A stretch of DNA of 9,196 bases from the NCBI GenBank assembly GCA_020629895.1, contig JAHDCM010000117.1:1-9196 (forward strand), given 5' to 3'. How positions within the stretch are numbered: position 1 is the stretch's first letter; every line of letters begins with the position of its first letter. Both the position numbers and the translations under genes were made by a program. Below the pieces are notes generated by a model that was not told where the DNA came from, did no database searches, and was given only the letters and a program-made list of their open reading frames with translations. The DNA is from Bacteroidota bacterium. Lineage in GTDB: Bacteria; Bacteroidota; Bacteroidia; Chitinophagales; UBA2359. Below, piece by piece: positions 1 to 5,819 of the stretch.

Positions 1-28
1 ATCGTATATTTTGTAATGAATCGCTTTT

Positions 29-37
29 GCAAAGGTA
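29..37 (-). promoter_or_regulatory. Putative Bacteroidota -7 box pointing left
   Basis: On the minus strand this reads TACCTTTGC, a full match to the Bacteroidota -7 element TAnnTTTG with the frequent trailing C. No TTG-type -33 element is seen at 19-21 bp. It would drive a leftward gene whose start lies outside the window, since there is no ATG on the minus strand between here and position 1. It lies back to back with the box at 92-99. Confidence 0.35.
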
Positions 38-91
38 TAACGCGGCGAATGCACGTTCTGTCCTGTCCAATTAGAGAAAAATAAAAAAGAT

Positions 92-99
92 TATCTTTG
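92..99 (+). promoter_or_regulatory. Putative -7 box for the NotI-like endonuclease gene
   Basis: TATCTTTG matches the Bacteroidota -7 consensus TAnnTTTG exactly. It ends only 4 bases before the ATG at 104, so transcription would begin at or next to the start codon and the mRNA would be leaderless or nearly so. The -33 region is weak: TTA occurs at 71-73, where TTG would be expected. There is no Shine-Dalgarno sequence before the ATG, which agrees with this reading. Confidence 0.45.
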
Positions 100-103
100 T
101 CAG

Positions 104-964
104 ATGAAAGAACCAAAAATAAAAAAGTTTCCAACTGAAATATTCTGCCATCCATATACAGACAATTCTGAATTAGCAGTGAAAGCACTCAATGAACAGT
201 ACTGTTTATATCTAAAAGATACTTGTAAAAAACCAAGAAAGAGTGAACCACATATAAAAGTAGGAGTGTGTAGTGTCGGTTACAAAGGTTTCTTGGATAG
301 ATATGAACCAATAATAATATGCCCGCATCGTTTTAATGATCAAGCATTGTTTGACACTATTAAACAAGAATATTTACCCAATTGGACAGAACCAGTTGAA
401 TGGGTTTCGGAAGTTAATATTGGTGTTGGTGGCAATGTTGATTTTGTGGCGGTTCAAAGAGATAAATCTGATAGAATAGAAGATTTTTTATGTGTAGAAT
501 TTCAGGCGGGTGGCACAACAGGTACGCCTTGGCAAGCAGTTCTTGACTTTAAAAGGAATCGTAAATTTGAAAAGGACAATTATCCTTATGGAATAAACTG
601 GGCTAATGAATTTATGAAGACAATGATGCAACAGGTCTATAAAAAAGGTAAAATTATTGACCACTGGCAGCGGAAAATTTTGTTTGTTATTCAAGACGTA
701 GCATTGACTTATCTGAAAAAAACAGTAGATACAAGTGATTTAAGAACTGCAAATGATGAAGACCCTATTCACTTTATAACTTTTCGGCTAGATTGGAACG
801 AATCAATATTAAAATGGGATTTGGTTTTTAGTGAAAAAGTAAGTACAGATTTAGAAGGTATCAATAGAATTTTAGGTGGTGCAGGTAAAGAAAAATACTT
901 AACCCAAGAACAGTTCAAAGCGAACATATTGAAAAAAGGAATATCAGATGGTGTGTTTAACTGA
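104..964 (+). CDS. NotI-family type II restriction endonuclease
   Basis: This is a predicted type II restriction endonuclease of 286 residues that would cut unmodified DNA in the cytoplasm. It shows the NotI family layout. An N-terminal Cys4 cluster, C34, C41, C56 (in GVCS) and C73 (in IICP), corresponds to the iron-binding site known in NotI. A PD-(D/E)xK core variant follows, with D113 in GNVDF and E132-x-Q134 in VEFQ; the E-x-Q form is also that of NotI. After it come a helical stretch around 165-200 (NWANEF to FVIQD) and a late strand (FITFRLD, about 224-230) that also resembles NotI. The length is somewhat below that of NotI itself. The ATG at 104 is the first possible start after the in-frame stop at 38-40. 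Its 3' end overlaps the convergent methyltransferase gene by 21 bp, which supports an R-M pair. The recognition site cannot be read from the sequence. The family is assigned with good confidence; activity is inferred from intact motifs. Confidence 0.85.
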   Translation: MKEPKIKKFPTEIFCHPYTDNSELAVKALNEQYCLYLKDTCKKPRKSEPHIKVGVCSVGYKGFLDRYEPIIICPHRFNDQALFDTIKQEYLPNWTEPVEWVSEVNIGVGGNVDFVAVQRDKSDRIEDFLCVEFQAGGTTGTPWQAVLDFKRNRKFEKDNYPYGINWANEFMKTMMQQVYKKGKIIDHWQRKILFVIQDVALTYLKKTVDTSDLRTANDEDPIHFITFRLDWNESILKWDLVFSEKVSTDLEGINRILGGAGKEKYLTQEQFKANILKKGISDGVFN

Positions 965-2023
965 GTTAAACAGGTTAACTGAATTAAGTACTCGTTGTTG
1001 AGAAAGTTTAATATAGTTTTCACTAAGGTCTATTCCTATTCCTCGTCTATTTAATTTCAAAGCAGTACAAACAGTACTACCTGTTCCTGAGAATGGGTCT
1101 AACACTATGCCGTTTTCAGGACAAGTAGCTTGAATTGGAGCAAGGAGCAATTCCTCTGGAAATACTGCATAGTGAGCATCTTTACGCCATTTATCTTCTG
1201 GAACTATGCGCCAAATATCAGAGGGTAAGAACCCTTTCGCGCCCATTTTTAAAATGTAATAGCCTTTATCTGCAAGTTCTTTTGCTCTTCCGCTTACTTT
1301 TTTATTATCACTATGAAAAGTTCTTTGATAACCTCTGATTGTCATTCTGAAATCAACAATTTCTCCATGTTTCATTGAAAGTAAAGTATCATCAAGAGCT
1401 TTTATAGCATTCGCTTTTTCTTCTTCAGTTAAATCTTTTGATTCAGTAATTTGCTTTCTATATTTTACTCCACTTACTCCTGTTGCGGAAACTAAAGTGC
1501 CGTTATTAGACTTTCTAGGTTTTTTCTTAGGTTTGATTCTAATAGCATCATGGTCGTAATGATACTTTTTCTGTATGACAAAATGAAAAATGTGTTCATG
1601 AACATCCCTTAGTCTATCTTTTGCACTTTGTGTACCCTTCATTTGGTCCCATATCACATCATTACGAAGAATCCAACCTCTATCTTGTAACTCAATAGCA
1701 ACCCTCCAAGGTATGCCCATAAGATTCTTATTATGATATTTATCGCCAAGATTTAGCCATAATGAACCAGATTTTTTTAATACTCGTTTAACTTCATCAA
1801 AGATATTCGCTAAATTTTTCACGAAATCTTTATGGTCTTTTTCATCGCCTAAGTGTACTTTTCCATTTGACGATAAATCATATTTACGCATTTGCCAGTA
1901 GGGAGGGGAAGTAAATACACAATCAACGGTTTCATTTGGTATTTCCTTTAATTTTTCAAGACAATCACCTAAAATGAAAATATGGTTAGTTTCCCCATTT
2001 AAAAAATCTTGTATGTTACTCAT
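944..2023 (-). CDS. Beta-class DNA methyltransferase (probable N4-cytosine)
   Basis: This is a 359-residue S-adenosylmethionine-dependent DNA methyltransferase, presumed to protect the site cut by the neighbouring NotI-like endonuclease. Catalytic motif IV is TSPPYW (SPPY at residues 39-42), close to the N-terminus. The SAM-binding motif I, DPFSGTGST (309-317), is near the C-terminus and is followed by GIGIDL. Motif X-like HYAVFPEELL (about 284-293) lies just before motif I. The order IV, variable region, X, I defines the beta class. SPPY together with FSGTG is typical of m4C enzymes, but some such proteins methylate adenine N6, so the base is inferred. The variable stretch at about 165-265, rich in Lys and Arg, is the likely target-recognition domain. 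Its ATG lies inside the end of the RHH gene (ATGAGTAA, 8-bp overlap), which implies translational coupling. No conserved motif is missing. Confidence 0.9.
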   Translation of the reverse strand: MSNIQDFLNGETNHIFILGDCLEKLKEIPNETVDCVFTSPPYWQMRKYDLSSNGKVHLGDEKDHKDFVKNLANIFDEVKRVLKKSGSLWLNLGDKYHNKNLMGIPWRVAIELQDRGWILRNDVIWDQMKGTQSAKDRLRDVHEHIFHFVIQKKYHYDHDAIRIKPKKKPRKSNNGTLVSATGVSGVKYRKQITESKDLTEEEKANAIKALDDTLLSMKHGEIVDFRMTIRGYQRTFHSDNKKVSGRAKELADKGYYILKMGAKGFLPSDIWRIVPEDKWRKDAHYAVFPEELLLAPIQATCPENGIVLDPFSGTGSTVCTALKLNRRGIGIDLSENYIKLSQQRVLNSVNLFNSVKHTI

Positions 2024-2201
2024 TGTCTACATTCATTTTTTTCTTTACAGTCTCAGAAATAAAATTTTTTTCAGCAAGCCATGCCATAACAATATTTCTA
2101 ATTATTTCAGCGTCACTATCACCAAATTCACCTTTAAAGTTTTTAAGCATCTTGTATTGCTTCTCTGTAAAAGAGACTTGTATTCGTTTAATAGCACTCA
2201 T
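2016..2201 (-). CDS. Small ribbon-helix-helix (CopG/Arc-like) DNA-binding protein
   Basis: This 61-residue protein has a clear ribbon-helix-helix pattern. A basic amphipathic strand (KRIQVSFTEKQ, residues 5-15) is followed by helix A (QYKMLKNFKGEF) and then helix B (DSDAEIIRNIVMAWLAEKNF). RHH proteins dimerise and insert the paired beta strands in the DNA major groove, often at tandem repeats. The gene is the first of a two-gene unit with the methyltransferase and overlaps it by 8 bp, so it probably regulates the R-M module or itself. Classical controller (C) proteins of R-M systems are helix-turn-helix proteins, so this would be a different kind of controller. ATG 2201 is chosen because the ATGs further upstream are out of frame. 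An antitoxin role is less likely because no toxin gene is adjacent. Confidence 0.75.
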   Translation of the reverse strand: MSAIKRIQVSFTEKQYKMLKNFKGEFGDSDAEIIRNIVMAWLAEKNFISETVKKKMNVDNE

Positions 2202-2212
2202 TTTTCATTCAT

Positions 2213-2233
2213 ATTTGACACAATTTAAACACA
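2213..2233. promoter_or_regulatory. Candidate RHH operator (tandem near-repeat)
   Basis: Two adjoining near-identical units, ATTTGACACA (2213-2222) and ATTTAAACACA (2223-2233), lie 12-32 bp upstream of the RHH start codon. RHH dimers commonly bind pairs of short direct or inverted repeats at their own promoters. The position is just downstream of a -7-like sequence, so occupancy would block transcription. Function is inferred from position and repeat structure only. Confidence 0.3.
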
Positions 2234-2239
2234 TTTCAG

Positions 2240-2247
2240 CAAAATAA
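2240..2247 (-). promoter_or_regulatory. Weak -7-like box for the RHH-methyltransferase operon
   Basis: On the minus strand this is TTATTTTG, which matches TAnnTTTG except that the second base is T instead of A. No -33 TTG is visible at the usual distance. Transcription from it would start near 2234, directly at the tandem repeat 2213-2233. Confidence 0.25.
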
Positions 2248-2316
2248 CTAAAAAAATGTAAAAATTAACTTTGAAAAGAAAATTGGAGCGAACAAAGGCT
2301 AAAATGGTAATCGTTC

Positions 2317-2358
2317 CTATACGTCTCTACTGCGTTTAGCTGTGTGCAACGAAAACAT
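2317..2358 (-). other. 13-codon ORF with strong Shine-Dalgarno (possible leader peptide)
   Basis: On the minus strand GGAGGAG (2370-2364) is followed by a 5-base AT spacer and ATG at 2358. It opens a 13-codon frame (MFSLHTAKRSRDV) ending in TAG at 2317-2319. Such a good Shine-Dalgarno match is unusual in this window, where the real genes lack one. It precedes the RHH gene on the same strand, so it could be a leader peptide, but a frame this short can arise by chance. Confidence 0.15.
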
Positions 2359-2390
2359 TTTTACTCCTCCATTTCTCTTATTATTTCTGT

Positions 2391-2524
2391 GTGAGGGATA
2401 GTAGTGGTAGCTTGGCAAAACAGCCACTTTGTGAGGCAAGGACTAGCAGGGCTGACAGCGGAAGACACTGCTAGGACTATGCGGAACTAGTGGATGTGAG
2501 CCAACTACAAGCGGATAGCCCGAC
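2391..2524 (+). other. Conserved-looking intergenic element, GTGAGGGATAG...AGCGGATAGCCCGAC
   Basis: The segment opens with GTGAGGGATAG (2391-2401) and closes with AGCGGATAGCCCGAC (2510-2524). I recall this pair of end motifs from many Bacteroidota intergenic regions, where they bracket a variable middle; I know of no established name and cannot check it here. The middle can fold: GTAG (2401-2404) with CTAC (2505-2508), continuing as TTGGC (2412-2416) with GCCAA (2500-2504), and inside it CTAGCAG (2443-2449) with CTGCTAG (2468-2474). It runs directly into the palindrome 2524-2619, so on the plus strand it could be a small RNA or 3' element ending at a terminator. It contains no plausible ORF. 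Confidence 0.45.
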
Positions 2525-2619
2525 GGGTATAAAAAAAGCGCAGCTTTTTGCCACTTGCTCCCGCCAGCGTCATCGCTGGTGGACATAGGTGGCAAAAAAT
2601 TGCGCTTTTTTTATACCCG
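2524..2619. terminator. 96-bp palindrome, probable bidirectional terminator
   Basis: Arms 2524-2554 and 2589-2619 are 31 bp each and complementary at 29 positions, plus one G-U pair. They enclose a second hairpin, CCGCCAGCG (2561-2569) with CGCTGGTGG (2574-2582), around a TCAT loop, with matched 6-base internal loops. Each arm has an A7-GCGCA / TGCGC-T7 block, so a U-tract follows a GC stem on both strands. It would end the leftward secreted-protein operon, whose stop codon lies 77 bp away, and also any rightward transcript of the 2391-2524 element. Confidence 0.7.
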
Positions 2620-2636
2620 GCACACCCAGTATATGA

Positions 2637-2684
2637 TGATTGGGTGATTGGGTGATTGGGTGATTGAATTATTGAGTTATTGAA
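2637..2684. repeat. Octamer tandem repeat, six units
   Basis: Three exact TGATTGGG units (2637-2660) are followed by three diverged ones, TGATTGAA, TTATTGAG and TTATTGAA (2661-2684). The array sits between the stop codon at 2697 and the terminator palindrome, so it would be in the 3' untranslated region of the minus-strand transcript. It looks like a slippage-prone microsatellite. Confidence 0.8.
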
Positions 2685-2696
2685 TGATATGCCTTA

Positions 2697-4502
2697 TTAA
2701 CGTATTAACATGACGGTTCCTTTTCGCTCAATGGTGAAGCCCGATTCAGTGACCATATTGATATAATAGGCATAAACTCCTTGTTGAGCGACTTTGCTTT
2801 TGAAAATCCCATCCCATCCATCATCAGGAGAATCGGTTTGAAAGACAGTATCTCCCCAGCGGTTAACAATGGTCATATTGTAGCTTTGGTAGTTATTATT
2901 GACAATTTTGGGTTTGAATACATTGTTTCCAGCGGCGGTAGGAGTGAAGGCATTGGGTAAGAAAATGCGGGCTACGGGCTGGATACATGCTTGGTTGGAG
3001 TTGCTTTTGAGGCTTTCTTGAGTGCCATCGGGTAGGTTGATGGTGTAATTGGCTTCGATATAATAACAAAAACTACCTGCTGCATTACCCGTTACATCAT
3101 CTTGAAAGGTGGTACTATTGGGGTCTTCGATGGTAAGAACGGGCGAATAGCTATTGCCTCCATCTTCGCTGCGATAAACGATATAATTTTCAACAGTACC
3201 ATAGCTAATTTCGAAGGGTGTCCAAGATAGCCCATTGGTTTGGTTGAATTGATCGCGAGCGCGTAATAACATCGTGCGAGCGAAGCTAGAATTGCGTTTA
3301 CGGTCGCATTCGTCGGCGTGTTGAATACGGTAATAATAGCTAAATTTATCCGCTTCGTTTTGCATGTCTAGGAAGGTCATACTTGCACTTGGTGTTTCGT
3401 TAATGCGAGTAATCAGGGCTAAACTGTTGCTGTCTTGTGAGCCTCTGGTAAGGTTGAGGGTGGTGATATTGTTGTCCATATCCATATTCCAACTAATAGA
3501 AATTTCATTGTCAGAAATAACGGATGCATTAGTGATATAAATATAATCAGGGCCATTGGTACTAGTCAGGCTGGCACAGACGGTATTGGAATTGGAATTG
3601 GTAATATTGTCGCGGTGGTGGGCGACAATGCGAATACAATCAGCATTTTTATCAGCAGGCAGTAAATAGGTATAATTGGTTTGGGTGGCGGGTACCATCG
3701 CAATTGATTCAAATTGTTGTCCTACTTCTCCTACTACAATTTCATATTCTAGGAGTTCGGTATCCCAACCAACATAGGGAGTCCAACTTAGTTCAAATTC
3801 GCTTTCACAATCGCTATTTTGAACAGTTAGGTGTACCGTTTCGTGTGGAAATAGGTTGGTGCGTCCTACTTCTGAACCTGCTAGAAAACATTCGTCGAAG
3901 CAAGCCAATTTATAGGCTTCTGGGCCTTCTCCTGGTCGTGCATCTTTGGTGTCCGTGTAAAATAGTTGAGATGCGTCGAAAATGGTGTCATGTGGTAGCA
4001 TAGAGATGCCGTCATCGGCACGTCGATACACAATATAACCTGCTACATCGGCCGATTCGCTTTCTCGAAAGGTAATTTGGGTAGAATTGTCATCTAATAC
4101 AGTGACGCTGATGATAGGAGGTGGCTCTGGTCGTCCTGCGCTAACCACATCTGAGGGCGCAGATTCGTTGCCACCACAGCTTTGTCTGATAAAATAAAAT
4201 AAGGGATTGGTGGTGTCGGAAGTGTTATCAACAAAGGTTGTTTGTGTTGGGTCAGTAATTGTTGTTAGTACTTCGAAAGGCCCCGTTTCTGTGTCTGCAA
4301 CATAAACGATATAATGATCGAATGTAGAGCCACAGGTAATGGTTCCATTTTCCCCGTCGGTATTTACCCAAGATAATAAGACACTTCCGTCTGCTTGAGT
4401 ATTAACACATTGCAGGTCAGGTACTGCTATTTGAGCAGTAGCAGTAAAAGAAATAAAACAACAATAACAGGTGAGTACTTGAATAAAACGTTTCCAATTC
4501 AT
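2697..4502 (-). CDS. Secreted FN3-repeat protein with gliding-motility/T9SS C-terminal domain
   Basis: This 601-residue protein is predicted to be exported and handled by the type IX secretion system. A signal peptide (about 1-23, ending ATA before Q24) is followed by about five fibronectin-III-like repeats. Their rough bounds are 26-122, 127-220, 223-312, 320-410 and 415-508, each with the recurring SW and YIVYR-type strands. The last about 90 residues form the gliding motility-associated C-terminal domain: IFLPNAFTP (513-521), IVNRWGDTVF (545-554), DGWDG (561-565) and a final strand GTVMLIR. In characterised Bacteroidota such domains direct secretion across the outer membrane and surface attachment. 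No catalytic domain is visible, so an adhesin or structural surface role is likely, but the ligand is unknown. It is the last gene of a leftward unit, 11 bp behind the inactive M16 subunit gene, and lacks a Shine-Dalgarno sequence. The secretion assignment is strong; the biological role is not known. Confidence 0.85.
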   Translation of the reverse strand: MNWKRFIQVLTCYCCFISFTATAQIAVPDLQCVNTQADGSVLLSWVNTDGENGTITCGSTFDHYIVYVADTETGPFEVLTTITDPTQTTFVDNTSDTTNPLFYFIRQSCGGNESAPSDVVSAGRPEPPPIISVTVLDDNSTQITFRESESADVAGYIVYRRADDGISMLPHDTIFDASQLFYTDTKDARPGEGPEAYKLACFDECFLAGSEVGRTNLFPHETVHLTVQNSDCESEFELSWTPYVGWDTELLEYEIVVGEVGQQFESIAMVPATQTNYTYLLPADKNADCIRIVAHHRDNITNSNSNTVCASLTSTNGPDYIYITNASVISDNEISISWNMDMDNNITTLNLTRGSQDSNSLALITRINETPSASMTFLDMQNEADKFSYYYRIQHADECDRKRNSSFARTMLLRARDQFNQTNGLSWTPFEISYGTVENYIVYRSEDGGNSYSPVLTIEDPNSTTFQDDVTGNAAGSFCYYIEANYTINLPDGTQESLKSNSNQACIQPVARIFLPNAFTPTAAGNNVFKPKIVNNNYQSYNMTIVNRWGDTVFQTDSPDDGWDGIFKSKVAQQGVYAYYINMVTESGFTIERKGTVMLIR

Positions 4503-4513
4503 TGGGTATCAGA

Positions 4514-5818
4514 TTATTTTCCCACTACGATTTTAAGCATCTTATCGGTATCAAAATATTTGATGGCAAGTGCTTGCAATTCTTCGGGGCTGACAGATTT
4601 GATGGTTTCTGTTAATTGATGAAAGAAATTGGCGTCCATATTATAGGCGTAGGCACCTTGTAGGGTAGAAGCGAGGTTAAAGGCTCCATCTAAACTAGAT
4701 AACAAATTGCCTAATAGGTAGTTTCTAACGAGTTGTAACTCATCTTGGCTAACCAAATCCTTTTTTAAACGATTGATTTCAAAAATTATTTCTTTGATGG
4801 CGGTTTCCCATTGATCGCCATTGACTTCGGTGCCAATATAAAAGTAGCCATATCGCAATAAAGAGGTAATGGTAGAGTAGATGCCATAAGTTAGCCCTTT
4901 TTCCATTCGAAGGTTTTTGACTAAACGCGCACCAAAGTAACCGCCTAAAATGGTATTGAGTACAAAAAAAGCGGGAAAGTCTTTATGTGTTTTATTAAAT
5001 AGGGGCATTCCTATGCGAATGGCTGCTTGTACAGAGCCGGGCTTAGAAATATAATGTACCTTTTCGGTAGCTTTACAGGCAAGGGGAAGGTAGGGGCGAT
5101 CAAGTGTTTTTCCTTGTATTTTCCAGTCGTTTCCTCCGATATATTCGTTGAGTAAGTCGATACTGTTTTCGGGTAGTTTGCCTGCCATATAGATGGTGCA
5201 ATTACCTGGATGGTAGTGTTTTTTGTAAAAGGCAGCGAGTTTTTCGGGGTTTACTTGGTCGTAGTGGCTTTCTTGTACGACATAGCCATAAGGATGCTCG
5301 CCACCAAAGAATAATTCTCCGAATTTTTCTTCGGCGAGGACACTATTTTTTTCGCGACTTACAAGTAGCTTCTGTTTGCTATTGTTAAGAATTGTATTTA
5401 GTTCTTTTTGAGGGAAGGTGGCCGCCTGTAAAATTTCTTTTAGGATGGGCAGCATTTGAGGTAGATAGCGACTTAGACAAGAAAGGGTGACTTGTGCATA
5501 GTAGCCCCTAGATTGGGTACGCAGATTGGAGCCATAAAATTCAATGGCTTCTGCTATTTCTTGACGGGAGTAGTTTTGGGTGCCTTCTCGTAGTAAGCGA
5601 CTAGTAAACGAGGCAATTAATGGTTCGTCTTGATGCCATTTGCCTGCATTAAATACGAGGTTGATATACATCACCGATTGTTCGGGAGCCTCAAAAGCAA
5701 TAATAGGAATACCATTATTGAGTTGGAATCGTTTGGGTGCACCAATATGTAGTTTGTCAATACTTTTTAATGGCGGGGCTTGACTTCTATCAAGCGGTTT
5801 TGATACGTTGTTATTCAT
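4514..5818 (-). CDS. M16B peptidase family, non-catalytic partner subunit
   Basis: This 434-residue protein has the two-half M16 (pitrilysin/processing-peptidase) fold but no zinc site. Where an active subunit has HxxEH, it reads S70-F-T-S-R74 before LLREGT, so all three motif residues are changed. It keeps the C-terminal-half Arg/Tyr signature of partner subunits, R304 and Y311 in RMEKGLTYG, which in M16B heterodimers contributes to substrate binding in the active site of the other subunit. An N-terminal LDRSQAPP extension precedes the first strand. Its ATG (5816-5818) is one base from the stop of the catalytic subunit gene, which indicates coupled translation and equimolar production. It most likely pairs with that subunit to form one functional protease. 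No signal peptide is evident. Confidence 0.88.
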   Translation of the reverse strand: MNNNVSKPLDRSQAPPLKSIDKLHIGAPKRFQLNNGIPIIAFEAPEQSVMYINLVFNAGKWHQDEPLIASFTSRLLREGTQNYSRQEIAEAIEFYGSNLRTQSRGYYAQVTLSCLSRYLPQMLPILKEILQAATFPQKELNTILNNSKQKLLVSREKNSVLAEEKFGELFFGGEHPYGYVVQESHYDQVNPEKLAAFYKKHYHPGNCTIYMAGKLPENSIDLLNEYIGGNDWKIQGKTLDRPYLPLACKATEKVHYISKPGSVQAAIRIGMPLFNKTHKDFPAFFVLNTILGGYFGARLVKNLRMEKGLTYGIYSTITSLLRYGYFYIGTEVNGDQWETAIKEIIFEINRLKKDLVSQDELQLVRNYLLGNLLSSLDGAFNLASTLQGAYAYNMDANFFHQLTETIKSVSPEELQALAIKYFDTDKMLKIVVGK

Positions 5819-5819
5819 C

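Noticed and set aside
1..60. Possible integron attC-like recombination site at the left edge (ATAACGCGG...GCACGTT)
   Set aside because: The core triplets do not match the RYYYAAC / GTTRRRY consensus, and no paired arms of the right spacing are found.
2016..2201. Antitoxin of a toxin-antitoxin pair
   Set aside because: RHH antitoxins are normally followed by a small toxin gene; here the coupled gene is a DNA methyltransferase.
2304..2339. Plus-strand 11-codon frame starting ATGGTAATC
   Set aside because: Very short, with no ribosome binding site at a usable distance and no other coding sign.
2637..2684. CRISPR-like array
   Set aside because: The 8-bp units are contiguous with no spacers, and there are no cas genes; it is a simple tandem repeat.
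3704..4003. 99-codon plus-strand frame inside the FN3 protein gene
   Set aside because: It lies wholly antisense to a gene with clear domains, and its translation has no recognisable fold or signal.
4049..4054. CGGCCG hexamer as a possible target of the R-M module
   Set aside because: CGGCCG is the core of the NotI site, but the specificity of this enzyme is unknown and one occurrence is no evidence.
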